Positions 8,317-17,425 of a stretch of DNA of 64,000 nt are shown here, piece by piece. The DNA is taken from positions 1-64,000 of the forward strand of contig CAJUFJ010000002.1 in NCBI GenBank assembly GCA_910585815.1, given 5' to 3'. Made by a program: the position numbers and the translations under genes. The notes below the pieces were generated by a model. It had not been told where the DNA came from and did no database searches. It saw only the letters and a list, made by a program, of their open reading frames with translations. The stretch's first letter is position 1. Every line of letters begins with the position of its first letter. Origin of the DNA: an uncultured Oscillospiraceae bacterium (GTDB taxonomy: Bacteria; Bacillota; Clostridia; Oscillospirales; Oscillospiraceae).

Positions 8317-9059
8317 GCAGCTACGACTTTCTAGCCGGCTGCTATGACCGCCTGACCTACGACGTGGACTACTCCGCCTGGGCCGACTACATCGAAAAGC
8401 ACTTCGCCAAAGCCCCTCTGCCGGGCAGGACTGTGCTGGACCTGGCCTGCGGCACCGGCTCCCTCACCCGGGAGCTGGCCCTGCGGGGCTACGAGATGAT
8501 CGGCGCGGACCAGTCCCCGGAGATGCTGGCCGAGGCGGCGGAAAAAAACCGGGGCGCCGCCCCCATCGAGCCCATTTTCCTGTGCCAGAGCATGGAGAAG
8601 CTGGACCTCTACGGCACCATCGACGCCTGCGTGTGCTGCCTGGACAGCGTCAACTACGTCACCGACCCCAAAAAGCTGGCCCGGGCCTTCCAGCGGGTCC
8701 ACCTGTTCCTCATGCCCGGGGGGCTGTTTCTCTTTGACGTCAACACCCCGGAGAAGCTGGCGGGGCTGGACGGCCAGGTCTTCCTGGACGAGACCGAGGA
8801 CGCCTACTGCGTGTGGCGGGCGGAGTTCTCCCGGCGCATCTGCACCTACTTTATGGACATCTTCCGTCTGGACCCCTCCACCGGCCAGTGGGACCGGGGG
8901 GAGGAGCTCCACCGGGAGCGGGCCTACACCGTGGAGGAGTTGACCACCCTGCTGGAGGGGGCCGGCTTTGTGGATGTACAAACCTGGGGAGAGCGGAAGC
9001 TGCGTCCCCCCAGACCGGGGGAGCAGCGCATCTTTTTTACCGCGAGAAAGGACACATAA
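8313..9059 (+). CDS. Class I SAM-dependent methyltransferase
   Basis: The 248-residue protein has the SAM-binding motif I VLDLACGTGSLTRELALRG, an acidic residue in GADQSPEMLAEA, and a C-terminal half typical of small-molecule methyltransferases of the YqeM/UbiE-like group. The N-terminus MSSYDFLAGCYDRLTYDVDY is characteristic of this Firmicutes family. The substrate cannot be told. It sits between yerC and hslO with four-base overlap upstream and three bases downstream, so it belongs to one operon. Confidence 0.9.
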   Translation: MSSYDFLAGCYDRLTYDVDYSAWADYIEKHFAKAPLPGRTVLDLACGTGSLTRELALRGYEMIGADQSPEMLAEAAEKNRGAAPIEPIFLCQSMEKLDLYGTIDACVCCLDSVNYVTDPKKLARAFQRVHLFLMPGGLFLFDVNTPEKLAGLDGQVFLDETEDAYCVWRAEFSRRICTYFMDIFRLDPSTGQWDRGEELHRERAYTVEELTTLLEGAGFVDVQTWGERKLRPPRPGEQRIFFTARKDT

Positions 9060-9062
9060 CCT

Positions 9063-9941
9063 ATGACCAACGAAATTGTCAGAGCTATTACTGGCGACGG
9101 CCTGGTAAAAGCCGCCGCCATCACCGGCCGGGACATTGTAGAGCGGGCCCGGAACATCCACAAGCTCCTGCCCACAGCCACTGCCGCCCTGGGCCGCACC
9201 CTGCTGGGGGCCTCCCTGCTGGGGGACATGCTCAAGGAGGAGAAGGGGGCCCTCACCCTCCAGATCAAGGGGGGCGGGCCGCTGGGCACCATTCTGGCCG
9301 TCTCTGACCACGAGGGCAACGTGCGGGGCTATGTCCAGAACCCCCAGGTGGAGCTGATGGAGCAGCGCCCCGGCAAGCTGGATGTGGGCCGGGCGGTGGG
9401 CACCGACGGCACCCTCACCGTCATCAAGGACATCGGCCTGAAGGAGCCCTATGTGGGGTCCATCGGCCTGTTCTCCGGGGAGATTGCCGACGACCTGGCC
9501 ATGTACTTTGTGGAGAGCGAGCAGATTCCCACCGCCTGCGCCCTGGGGGTGCTGGTGGGGCTGGACCAGAGCGTCACCGCCGCCGGGGGCTATCTCATCC
9601 AGCTGCTGCCCGGGGCCAGCGAGGACATGATTGAGAAGATCGAGGCGGGGGTCCGGGGCATGGGCCCGGTGAGCTCCGCCCTGGCCGGCGGTCTGGACGG
9701 AGAGGGCCTGCTGCGGGCCGTTCTAAAGGACTTCGACCTGGATATTCTGGAGCGGCACCCGGTGGAATACCGCTGCTACTGCTCCCGGGAGCGGGTGAGC
9801 CGGGCCCTGATCAGCATGGGGAAAAAGGACCTGACCGAGCTCATTGCGGAGCAGGGCCAGGCCGAGCTGACCTGCCAGTTCTGCGATGAGGTATACCATT
9901 TCTCCCAGGAGGAGCTGGAGACCCTTCTGGCGGAGATGTAG
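9063..9941 (+). CDS. hslO: Hsp33 redox-regulated chaperone
   Basis: The 292-residue protein has the Hsp33 N-terminal domain (MTNEIVRAITGDGLVKAAAI) and the C-terminal redox switch with CYC and CQFC cysteine pairs, which bind zinc when reduced and form disulfides on oxidation. It is a cytoplasmic holdase protecting unfolded proteins during oxidative stress. All four switch cysteines are present. It closes the yerC-methyltransferase-hslO unit. Confidence 0.96.
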   Translation: MTNEIVRAITGDGLVKAAAITGRDIVERARNIHKLLPTATAALGRTLLGASLLGDMLKEEKGALTLQIKGGGPLGTILAVSDHEGNVRGYVQNPQVELMEQRPGKLDVGRAVGTDGTLTVIKDIGLKEPYVGSIGLFSGEIADDLAMYFVESEQIPTACALGVLVGLDQSVTAAGGYLIQLLPGASEDMIEKIEAGVRGMGPVSSALAGGLDGEGLLRAVLKDFDLDILERHPVEYRCYCSRERVSRALISMGKKDLTELIAEQGQAELTCQFCDEVYHFSQEELETLLAEM

Positions 9942-9989
9942 GTGCGGATATTATCCGCCCGAACAACAACCAGCGTTATAACAGCAAAA

Positions 9990-10026
9990 AAGCGGTGTGT
10001 TCCAAATCGCATGGAACACACCGCTT
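9990..10026 (-). terminator. Terminator of the ara operon
   Basis: A 15-bp perfect stem is formed by 9990-10004 and 10012-10026 (arms contain AGCGGTGTGTTCC). On the minus strand it is followed by TTTTTTGCTG, a clear T-tract. It ends the leftward arabinose operon and may also stop rightward hslO transcripts. Confidence 0.88.
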
Positions 10027-10033
10027 CTATATC

Positions 10034-11101
10034 TCAGCTGCTCTCCTTCTCCGCCAGAACCCAGGGGACCACCACAGACTGACAGGTCTCCCCCCGGAGC
10101 TGACGCAGCATCAAATCGGCGGCCAGTTCGCCCAGATTCTGCGTCCCATGGGAGAGGGAGGTAATCCGCACCGGGGCCAGCTCGCTGTACTGGCTGTTGT
10201 CAAAGCTCACCACCGCCATCTCCTGCGGAATACGGACGCCCCGTTTTTTCAGGTGGGAAACGATTCGGATTGCCACCTCGTCGTTATAACACACGATGGC
10301 GGAGCAGCCTCCGAAGCCGTCCAGGGTGGCGTTCAAAAAGGATTCCGACAGAAAGGACTCCCGCATCTCCGTGTTATACCAGCAGATCTGCCTGTCCTCC
10401 AGGGCAAGGCCCAGGTCGCGCAGGGCCTCGATATAGCCGGCGTAGCGCAGGGTGCCCTGCACATCGTCATTCTTAAAGATGCCGGCGATGTTCTGGTGTC
10501 CCTTTTGGTGCAGATACTCCACCAGCATCCGCCCGCCGCCATAGTTGTCCGCCAGGACAGACGGGGTGCCGGAGAGCTCCGGATAGGTGCCGTTGATAAA
10601 CACCAGCCGGATGCCCTGGTCGATCAGTTTCTGGTACAGGTCCAGATTGGGATTGGGCAGGGCCGTCTTGCTCCCCTCGATCAGAACGCCGTCCAGGCCC
10701 TTTATTGTCAACAGGGTCTGAAGTATCTTGCGCTCCGCCGAAACCTGGTTTTGCGTGGCAAAGAGCAGAGGGGCGCTGCTGTTTGCGGTGAGCACCGTCT
10801 CCATCCCCCGCAAAATCCCGGGGAAAATATAGTCGTTGATATAGGTCGTGACCACCGCCACCGTACAGTTCAGCAGCCCTCCCGGTTCGGTGCGCTCCCG
10901 CAGGTGGGAGCCGCTACCCTGCCTGCGGGTAATCAACCCCTCGTCCTCCAGCACAGACAGGGCCCGGCGGACGGTCTGCCGGCTGATCTGGAACCGCTGA
11001 CAGAGCAGATGCTCTGTTGGGAGCAGCTGCTTGCTGCTGTATACGCCAGTTTCAATTTCCTGCCGCAGAGAGTCGGCAATGGACTGGTATTTAGGAGCCA
11101 T
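10034..11101 (-). CDS. araR: AraR-type arabinose repressor (GntR DNA-binding, LacI-type sensor domain)
   Basis: The 355-residue protein joins an N-terminal GntR winged helix (YQSIADSLRQEIETGVYSSK, RFQISRQTVRRALSVLEDEG) to a periplasmic-binding-protein-like effector domain of the LacI/GalR type (DGVLIEGSKTAL, AIVCYNDEVAI, AVVSFDNSQYS). This unusual combination is the AraR architecture, which releases DNA on binding L-arabinose. ATG 11101 is favoured over an ATG 36 bases upstream because AAAGGAGG precedes it at eight bases. It is the last gene of the arabinose unit, downstream of araD. Confidence 0.9.
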   Translation of the reverse strand: MAPKYQSIADSLRQEIETGVYSSKQLLPTEHLLCQRFQISRQTVRRALSVLEDEGLITRRQGSGSHLRERTEPGGLLNCTVAVVTTYINDYIFPGILRGMETVLTANSSAPLLFATQNQVSAERKILQTLLTIKGLDGVLIEGSKTALPNPNLDLYQKLIDQGIRLVFINGTYPELSGTPSVLADNYGGGRMLVEYLHQKGHQNIAGIFKNDDVQGTLRYAGYIEALRDLGLALEDRQICWYNTEMRESFLSESFLNATLDGFGGCSAIVCYNDEVAIRIVSHLKKRGVRIPQEMAVVSFDNSQYSELAPVRITSLSHGTQNLGELAADLMLRQLRGETCQSVVVPWVLAEKESS

Positions 11102-11125
11102 AGGCCGGCCTCCTTTATGGTTTTT

Positions 11126-11151
11126 GCGGGCGGCCACAGGCCGCCCCTACA
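11126..11151. repeat. TGTAGGG-family palindromic repeat, half unit
   Basis: A GGGCGGCC...GGCCGCCC stem ends in CCCTACA, between araD and araR. It matches the right halves of the copies near 24337 and 39857. Confidence 0.8.
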
Positions 11152-11194
11152 GGAAAAGCTGCGGCAGGGACACGCCCTTCTGTGCTCCGCCCGT

Positions 11195-11893
11195 TCAGTT
11201 CTGTCCGTAGTAGGCCCCGGGGCCGTGCTTGCGGAAATAGTGCTTGTCCTGATAACGCTGGGGGGCGGGTCCGGCGGCAGCACGGACCTGGCGGGTGAGG
11301 ATGGCCATTTTGGCCACCTCCTCCAGCACCACCGCGTGGTACACCGCCTGCGCGGCGTCCTTGCCCCAGGTGAAGGGGCCGTGGCTGGCACAGATCACAG
11401 CGGGGACGGCGGTGGGCTCGATGCACCGCTCCCGGAAGGTCTCCACCACGATTTTGCCGGTGTTTTTCTCATAGTCCTCCTCCAGCTCCCCCTGGGTCAG
11501 ATGCCGGACGCAGGGGATGGAGCCGTAGAAGTAGTCGGCGTGGGTGGTGCCGAAGCAGGGGATGTCCTCCCCCGCCTGGGCCCAGGCCACGGCGTAAGGG
11601 CTGTGGGTGTGGACGATGCCCCCCACCCCCGGGAAGGCCCGGTACAGCTCCAGGTGGGTCTTGGTGTCGCTGGAGGGCTTCCATTTGCCCTCCACCACCT
11701 CGCCGGTCTCCAGGCTGACCACCACCATGTCGTCGGCGGTCATGCCCTCGTACTCCACACCGGAGGGCTTGATGATCACAACGCCCTTCTCCCGGTCCAC
11801 GGCGGACACGTTGCCCCAGGTGAAGGTGACCAGGCCGTATTGGGGCAGGAGGAGGTTGGCCTCCAAAACTTCTTGCTTGAGTGTTTCTAACAT
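11195..11893 (-). CDS. araD: L-ribulose-5-phosphate 4-epimerase
   Basis: The 232-residue class II aldolase-type protein contains TWGNVSAVDREKGVVIIKPS, the zinc ligand segment VHTHSPYAVAWAQAG (HTH) and GTTHADYFYGSIPCVR. These fit AraD/SgaE, which converts L-ribulose-5-phosphate to D-xylulose-5-phosphate. The end HYFRKHGPGAYYGQN is typical of AraD. ATG 11893 follows AAGAGGTG. It lies between araA and araR on the same strand, completing the arabinose pathway. Confidence 0.95.
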   Translation of the reverse strand: MLETLKQEVLEANLLLPQYGLVTFTWGNVSAVDREKGVVIIKPSGVEYEGMTADDMVVVSLETGEVVEGKWKPSSDTKTHLELYRAFPGVGGIVHTHSPYAVAWAQAGEDIPCFGTTHADYFYGSIPCVRHLTQGELEEDYEKNTGKIVVETFRERCIEPTAVPAVICASHGPFTWGKDAAQAVYHAVVLEEVAKMAILTRQVRAAAGPAPQRYQDKHYFRKHGPGAYYGQN

Positions 11894-11921
11894 AGTTGCA
11901 CCTCTTTCCGATACGCTTCAT

Positions 11922-11968
11922 AAGGCCCCTTTTGAAAGGGGCTGTCAGCCGCAGGCTGACTGAGGATT
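11922..11968. repeat. GAGGGAGC-type repeat (family B), degenerate copy
   Basis: GGCCCCTTTTGAAAGGGGC forms one stem and is followed by TGTCAGCCGCAGGCTGACTG, a second stem, then AGGATTG. The order (stem, TGTC, GCAG-centred stem, GACTGAGG) is shared with the copies at 44291 and 52017. Confidence 0.7.
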
Positions 11969-12017
11969 GCGTTTTGCGGAGCAAAACATACGAAGTAAAC
12001 AAAGTTTCCGCCCACCC

Positions 12018-12097
12018 GTAGGGCGCGACGACCCCGGCGCGCCGCTCTCCGCCGCCACAGCGGAACAGAGCGGGCCGCCGGGTCGTCGGCCCCTACA
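12018..12097. repeat. TGTAGGG-family palindromic repeat
   Basis: The element starts GTAGGGCGCGACGACCCCGG and ends GGGTCGTCGGCCCCTACA; outer arms pair over the CGACGACCC/GGGTCGTCG segment. It lies between araA and araD. Confidence 0.85.
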
Positions 12098-12101
12098 GGA
12101 T

Positions 12102-13568
12102 TTACTTCAGCTTCCAGGCCAGATCGGACAGAAACAGGTCGTGCTCCAGGGACTCCACGGTGGTGTCCTTGCCGATGTGGACAAACTCGATGTCCAGCAT
12201 GGTACACCAGTCCTTCATCTGCTCGGCGGTAACATCGTAGCTGAGGACGGTGTGGTGGGCTCCGCCGGCGGTGATCCAGCACTCCACCCCGGTGGTGAGG
12301 GAGGGCTCAGCCTGCCACATCACCCGGGCCACGGGCAGGTTGGGCATGGGCAGGATGGGCTTGACGCAGTGGATGTCCTGGCAGATCAGCCGCAGACGGC
12401 CCCCCATGTCAATGAGGCTGACCACAATGGCGTCCCCCTCCTTGCCCTCAAAGACCAGGCGGGCGGGGTCCTTCTCGTTCATGCCTATCCCTAAGTGGTG
12501 GGTCTCGATACGGGGCTTCCCGGCGGCGCAGCAGGGGCAGACCTCCAGCATGTGGGCCCCCAGGGAGTACTCCGCCCCCTCAGCCAGGTTATAGGTGTAG
12601 TCCTCCATGAACAGGGAACAGCCGTTGCCCCCCTCGCCCATGGCCTTGAGGATGGCGGTCATGGCGGCCACCTTCCAGTCCCCCTCGCCGCCGTAGCCGT
12701 AGCCCTGAGCCATCAGGTGCTGGCTGGCCAGGCCGGGCAGCTGTTCCATGCCATACAGGTCTTGGAAGGTGTTGGAGAAGGCCATGCAGCCCTCGGCGTC
12801 CAGCATCTTCTTCATGGCGATTTCTTCCCGGGCCTGATAGCGGATATGGTCCAGCTTATCGGTGGCGATGTCGTACTCAGCCTTGTAGGTCTCCATCAGG
12901 GCGTCGATCTCGGCGTCGGTGACGGCGTCCATCACCTTCACCAGGTCGCCCACCGCCCAGGTGTTCACCTGCCAGCCCAGCTTGGTCTGCACCTCTACCT
13001 TGTCGCCCTCGGTAACGGCCACTTCTCTCATATTATCACCAAAGCGCATTACTTTCAAGCCCTTGGATACGGCCACGCCCACGGCGGCCTTCATCCAGCT
13101 GCCGATGCGCTCCCGAACGGCCTCGTCCTGCCAATGGCCGGCAATGACCTTTCGGGGGGCCCGGAGCCGGGCTCCCAGGAAGCCGTGTTCCCGGTCGCCG
13201 TGGGCGGCCTGGTTCAGGTTCATGAAGTCCATGTCGATCTCCTCGTTGGGGATCTCCCGGTTGTACTGGGTGGCGAAGTGGCACCAGGGCTTTTGCAGGC
13301 TGGTCAGGCCGTTGATCCACATTTTGCTGGGGGAGAAGGTGTGGCACCAGGTGATGATACCGGCGCAGCTGTCGTCAAAGTTGGCCTGCTTCACCACGTC
13401 GGCAATCTCCTGGTTGGTCTTGGCCGTCACCTTGTAGAGCAGGGGAAAGGGCAGGGCCTTGCTCAGCTCCCCGGCCATCTCCCGGGCCCGCTGGTCTACC
13501 GTCTCCAGCACCTCGGGGCCGTACAGGAATTGACTGCCTACCACGAACCAAAAGGAATATTTGTTCAT
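12102..13568 (-). CDS. araA: L-arabinose isomerase
   Basis: The 488-residue protein begins FWFVVGSQFLYGPEVLETVD, and carries GIITWCHTFSPSKMWINGL and KPWCHFATQYNREIP, all AraA signatures. The metal/catalytic residues of the TMEDYTYN-like segment (FMEDYTYNLAEG) and the C-terminal ITAGGAHHTVLSYDVTAEQM are also present. It converts L-arabinose to L-ribulose in the cytoplasm. The length is normal. ATG 13568 has an AGGAGGA site. It lies between the FGGY kinase and araD in the same leftward operon. Confidence 0.97.
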   Translation of the reverse strand: MNKYSFWFVVGSQFLYGPEVLETVDQRAREMAGELSKALPFPLLYKVTAKTNQEIADVVKQANFDDSCAGIITWCHTFSPSKMWINGLTSLQKPWCHFATQYNREIPNEEIDMDFMNLNQAAHGDREHGFLGARLRAPRKVIAGHWQDEAVRERIGSWMKAAVGVAVSKGLKVMRFGDNMREVAVTEGDKVEVQTKLGWQVNTWAVGDLVKVMDAVTDAEIDALMETYKAEYDIATDKLDHIRYQAREEIAMKKMLDAEGCMAFSNTFQDLYGMEQLPGLASQHLMAQGYGYGGEGDWKVAAMTAILKAMGEGGNGCSLFMEDYTYNLAEGAEYSLGAHMLEVCPCCAAGKPRIETHHLGIGMNEKDPARLVFEGKEGDAIVVSLIDMGGRLRLICQDIHCVKPILPMPNLPVARVMWQAEPSLTTGVECWITAGGAHHTVLSYDVTAEQMKDWCTMLDIEFVHIGKDTTVESLEHDLFLSDLAWKLK

Positions 13569-13602
13569 TGGATGTTCCTCCTCATATTTTTGGAATCTGA
13601 GA

Positions 13603-13718
13603 GAGCGGGCCGCCGGGTCGTCGGCCCCTACACAATACCCTGTAGGGCGCGACGACCCCGGCGCGCCGCCCCTAAGATTAGGAACCGGCCCGGCGGGCAG
13701 ATCATATCCGCCCCTACA
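13603..13718. repeat. TGTAGGG-family palindromic repeats, half copy plus full copy
   Basis: A half unit ends GGGTCGTCGGCCCCTACA (to 13632). A full unit runs from TGTAGGGCGCGACGACCCCG (13641) to TCCGCCCCTACA (13718), whose right inner stem has a different sequence from its left. They lie between the kinase gene and araA. Confidence 0.8.
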
Positions 13719-13727
13719 GGCGCCGTT

Positions 13728-15254
13728 TTACAAAACAGATACCGCCGTCTTCTCCACCTCCAGCAGGACCTTATACCGCTGGATATAGGCGTTGAAGCCC
13801 TCCACACAGGCGGGGTCGGGCTGGATGGTGGAGCCGGACGCCCCGGCGAAGACCCTGCCCGACAGGAAGTCCTCCAATCGCTCCCCGTTCTCCCTATTCA
13901 GCAGGAAGGAGGCCAGCAGGGCCATACCGTAGGGGCCGCCCTCCCCGGCGGTCTCCATGCAGGTGACGGGGGCGTTGCAGGCGGCGGCCATGTAGCTCTG
14001 GCCCACCACAGGGGTCTTGAACAGGCCGCCGTGGCCGGTAAGGGAGTCGATGGCCACCTGCTCTGCCGCCAGAATATCCATACCCAGCTTCAGGGTGGAC
14101 ATGGTGGCGTAGAGCTGGGCCCGGAAGAAGTTGGCCAGGGTGAATTTACTCTCCGGGGTGCGGGCGACTAACGGCCGGCCGGCATCCATGTGGGTGACCC
14201 CCTCCCCCGCCAGGTAGTTGCACACCAGCACTCCGCCGCAGTCGGGGCCGCCCTCCAGGCTTTTCTGGTAGAGCCGGGTGTACAGCTCGCCGGTGTCGGG
14301 TTCCGCCCCAAAGAGGCGGGCGGCCTCCCCCAGGACGCCCACCCAGGCGTTGGTGTCGTTGGTGCAGTTGTTGCAGTGGACCATGGCCACCGGGGCTCCG
14401 GTGGGGGTCGTCACTAAGTCGATTTCCTCGTAGACCTTCTCCAGGGGCTTTTCCAGTACCACCATGGAGAAGATGGAGGTGCCGGCGGACACGTTGCCCG
14501 TCCGTGGGGCCACGGCGTTGGTGGCCGTCATGCCGGTGCCGGCGTCCCCCTCCGCCGGGGCGAAGGGGATGCCGGGGGGAAGCAGATTGTCCAGCAGGGC
14601 GGAGCCCTCCCGGGTAAGAATCCCCGCGTCCTGGCCGGCCACCAGCACCCTGGGCAGCAGGTCCCGCAGCTTCCAGGGGAGCTGCTCCACCGCCGGGAGG
14701 TGGTCAAACTTCTCCACCATAGCCTGGTCGTAGTCCAGGGCGGCGCTGTCGATGGGGAACATGCCGCTGGCCTCACCGATGCCGATGGCGTTCACGCCGG
14801 TGAGCCTGTAGTGGATATAGCCCGCCAGCGTGGTCAGGTGGGCGATTTGGGGAACATGGTCCTCCCCGTTGAGCACCGCCTGATACAGGTGGGCGATGGA
14901 CCAACGCTGGGGCACGTTAAAGCCGAACAGCCCGGTCAGCTCCGCGGCGGCGGGGCCGGTGATGGTGTTCTGCCAGGTGCGGAAGGGGGCCAGCAGGTTC
15001 CAGTCCTTGTCGAAGGCCAGGTAGCCGTGCATCATGGCGGACACCCCGGCGGCGGCAATGCCATCCCGGTTTTCCACCTGGGACAGGGCGGCCTTCAGGC
15101 CGGTCCACACCTCCTCCAGGGGATAAGTCCACACGCCGTTTTCGTAGCGGGAGGCCCAGGTGTAGTCCCCGGAGGAGACGGGTTTAAACCCCTCGTCAAT
15201 GGTGACGGCCTTGATGCGGGTGGAGCCCAGTTCAATGCCTAAACAGGTGTTCAT
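13728..15254 (-). CDS. FGGY-family carbohydrate kinase, probable L-ribulokinase
   Basis: The 508-residue protein has the ASKHA-type ATP-binding start GIELGSTRIKAVTID, a second nucleotide motif GTGMTATNAVAPRTGNVSAG, and GHGGLFKTPVVGQSYMAAAC in the C-terminal FGGY domain. Its position directly before araA and araD, and the lack of any other kinase in the operon, make L-ribulose the likely substrate. It does not read like classic AraB, so it may be a non-orthologous ribulokinase; xylulokinase-type activity is the alternative. ATG 15254 follows AGGAGGGG. Confidence 0.85.
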   Translation of the reverse strand: MNTCLGIELGSTRIKAVTIDEGFKPVSSGDYTWASRYENGVWTYPLEEVWTGLKAALSQVENRDGIAAAGVSAMMHGYLAFDKDWNLLAPFRTWQNTITGPAAAELTGLFGFNVPQRWSIAHLYQAVLNGEDHVPQIAHLTTLAGYIHYRLTGVNAIGIGEASGMFPIDSAALDYDQAMVEKFDHLPAVEQLPWKLRDLLPRVLVAGQDAGILTREGSALLDNLLPPGIPFAPAEGDAGTGMTATNAVAPRTGNVSAGTSIFSMVVLEKPLEKVYEEIDLVTTPTGAPVAMVHCNNCTNDTNAWVGVLGEAARLFGAEPDTGELYTRLYQKSLEGGPDCGGVLVCNYLAGEGVTHMDAGRPLVARTPESKFTLANFFRAQLYATMSTLKLGMDILAAEQVAIDSLTGHGGLFKTPVVGQSYMAAACNAPVTCMETAGEGGPYGMALLASFLLNRENGERLEDFLSGRVFAGASGSTIQPDPACVEGFNAYIQRYKVLLEVEKTAVSVL

Positions 15255-15267
15255 AACAGTCCCCTCC

Positions 15268-16314
15268 TTATTTCTTGTTCTTGCGCAGCAGAACGATGCT
15301 CTGAATCACCAGGAACAGGCAGAGCATGGCGGCCACGGTGATGTTGGACCACCAGGCCTCGTCAAAGCCCAGGGAGGAGACGATGCGTTTGATGGTGTTC
15401 AGGCTGAGCACGCCGAAGAAGGTGCCCGCCACATTGCCCACGCCGCCGGTGAGCAGGGTGCCGCCGATAATGGAGGAGGCGATGGCGTTCATCTCGTCCC
15501 CCGCGCCGTTGGCCACGTCGCCGCTGCCCACGTGGAGGAAGTAGAGGATGCCGCCCAGGCCGGCCAGCAGGGAGCAGAGCACGTGGGCCAGGAATTTGGT
15601 CCGGCGCACGTTGATGCCCAGCATGCTGGCGCTCTGGTTGTTGCCGCCCACGGCGTAGAAGGCGCGGCCCAGTTTGGTCCAGCGCAGCAGGCAGAACAGC
15701 AGAACCACCACCAGCAGGGCGATTACCACCCCCACCTCCACATAGGCAGGGACATAGACGCCCAATTTATTAGGGGCGCCCAGGCCGGGCACGGTGATGC
15801 GGGTATCCTTCACCGCCAGGAAAGCCTCGTTGGTGACCCGGATGGGCTCCTTGCTGACGATGGTGGTCATACCCTTGGCGAAGAACATCCCCGCCAGGGA
15901 GATAATGAAGGGCTGGATGCCCAGATGGGCCACCAGGAAACCCTGGACCACGCCAAAGGCCAGGCCGATGCCCAGGCCGATAAGAATTACGGTGAACACA
16001 TTGCCGCCCTGCTGCTCCAGGTTCACCGCGCTGGTCATACACACCAGACAGGTGACGGCGCCCACGCTGATGTCGATGCCGCCAGTAATCATAACGATGC
16101 TCATGCCGCAGGACAGCACAATGAGGGATGCGTTGTTGTTCAGAATGTTAAGGAAGTTCTGGGGCTTGGTGAAGCTGCCGCCCAGGAAGACGACGGCGGC
16201 CAGATACAGGACGAAAAACACCACGATGGTGATGGTGAGCAGCAGGTTGGTGTCGCTCATTGCCACCCGTTCCTTCAGCCGCCCCTGCTTGTCAACTGCA
16301 ATTCCTTTCGGCAT
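15268..16314 (-). CDS. Sugar ABC transporter permease (YjfF-like)
   Basis: The 348-residue membrane protein has about nine to ten hydrophobic helices and the BPD_transp_2/RbsC signature (GMSIVMITGGIDISVGAV, then AVGGNNQSASMLGINVRRTK). It forms one half of a heterodimeric pentose/galactofuranose-type channel with the permease encoded just upstream. It starts two bases after that gene's stop, with AAGGAGGTG, and is followed by the kinase gene after 13 bases. Confidence 0.93.
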   Translation of the reverse strand: MPKGIAVDKQGRLKERVAMSDTNLLLTITIVVFFVLYLAAVVFLGGSFTKPQNFLNILNNNASLIVLSCGMSIVMITGGIDISVGAVTCLVCMTSAVNLEQQGGNVFTVILIGLGIGLAFGVVQGFLVAHLGIQPFIISLAGMFFAKGMTTIVSKEPIRVTNEAFLAVKDTRITVPGLGAPNKLGVYVPAYVEVGVVIALLVVVLLFCLLRWTKLGRAFYAVGGNNQSASMLGINVRRTKFLAHVLCSLLAGLGGILYFLHVGSGDVANGAGDEMNAIASSIIGGTLLTGGVGNVAGTFFGVLSLNTIKRIVSSLGFDEAWWSNITVAAMLCLFLVIQSIVLLRKNKK

Positions 16315-16315
16315 G

Positions 16316-17425
16316 TCAGGACACCTCCTTTACCGCCTTGGCGGGCACTTTCTTCATGCTTGCCAGCTTCTCCCGCACCACCGGGGCGCTGAGCACCACC
16401 AACAGGATGACCACCACCGCCTTGTAGGCGGGCAGCGCCGTGGAGGGGACCTCATACTTATAGAGGGTGGTGGTAAGGAACTGGATCACATAGGCCCCCA
16501 GGATGGAGCCGTAGATGTTGAACTTGCCGCCGGACAGGGCGTTGCCCCCCAGGGCCACCGCCAGAATGGCATCCATCTCGATGTTCTCCGCGTTGCGGGA
16601 GTAGTTGATGGAGCCGCTGCGGCTGATCCGGATGTAGCCGGCCACCGCCACGCACACGCCCAGAATCACATAGGTAAGCAGCTTAATCATCCTGGGATTC
16701 AGACCGTTAAGGCGGGAGGAATTGGGGTTGATGCCCACCGACTGGGTATACAGCCCCAGGTTGGTGAATTTCAGCACCAGCCAGAACACCGCAATCATCA
16801 GGATGGTGATGAAGACGGGGGTGGGCACAGGGATGCCGGGGAGGAAGGTTCCGGCATACTTAAAGGCCACATCGTTGATGATGGGCAGCTGGTTGTTGTT
16901 GATCCAGGCGGCGATGGACCGCCCGGCGGTGTACATAATCAGGGTGGCTACCATGGGCTGGATATTGAAGCAGGCCACCAGGGCGCCGTTGAAGGCGCCA
17001 AAGCACATGCTTACCACAATGCCGATGAAGACCGCCAGGAACAGATTCATCTGCATGGTGTCAGCGTTGACCTGGCCGCCGCACACCAGGCGCAGAATAA
17101 CGCTGCCGGCGATGGTCATGGTAGCGCCCACGCTGATGTCCTGTCCGCCGGAGGAGGCGGTCACCAGGGTCATGCCGATGGCCAGAATCACAAGCTCAGA
17201 GGCGTTGTCCAGCACGGAAATGATGTTGCCGCTGAGTACCGGGTTGCCCAGGCTGTTCTCCTTCATGGTGACCATAAAGAAGGACGGATCGGCAATCAGG
17301 TTGAACAGCACCAGCAGGGCCAGCGCCGCCACGGGGATAAACAACTGCTGCCGGGTCAGCCGCTTAAACAGGCTCTCGTCAGGCCGCTTCACCTTGGTCT
17401 CGGGGTTTTTCACGGGGGTCGTCAT
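16316..17425 (-). CDS. Sugar ABC transporter permease (YtfT-like)
   Basis: The 369-residue permease has a cytoplasmic N-terminus followed by about ten hydrophobic helices and the TLVTASSGGQDISVGATMTI motif of the RbsC family. The C-terminal part (VALGGNALSGGKFNIYGS) is typical of YtfT-like proteins. Its start overlaps the stop of the ATPase gene by four bases. Two different permeases with one ATPase and one binding protein reproduce the YtfQRT-YjfF arrangement. Confidence 0.93.
   Translation of the reverse strand: MTTPVKNPETKVKRPDESLFKRLTRQQLFIPVAALALLVLFNLIADPSFFMVTMKENSLGNPVLSGNIISVLDNASELVILAIGMTLVTASSGGQDISVGATMTIAGSVILRLVCGGQVNADTMQMNLFLAVFIGIVVSMCFGAFNGALVACFNIQPMVATLIMYTAGRSIAAWINNNQLPIINDVAFKYAGTFLPGIPVPTPVFITILMIAVFWLVLKFTNLGLYTQSVGINPNSSRLNGLNPRMIKLLTYVILGVCVAVAGYIRISRSGSINYSRNAENIEMDAILAVALGGNALSGGKFNIYGSILGAYVIQFLTTTLYKYEVPSTALPAYKAVVVILLVVLSAPVVREKLASMKKVPAKAVKEVS

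Noticed and set aside
9951..10030. Possible tRNA-like fold after hslO
   Set aside because: The fold is a simple long hairpin with a T-tract, a terminator, with no tRNA arms or anticodon loop.
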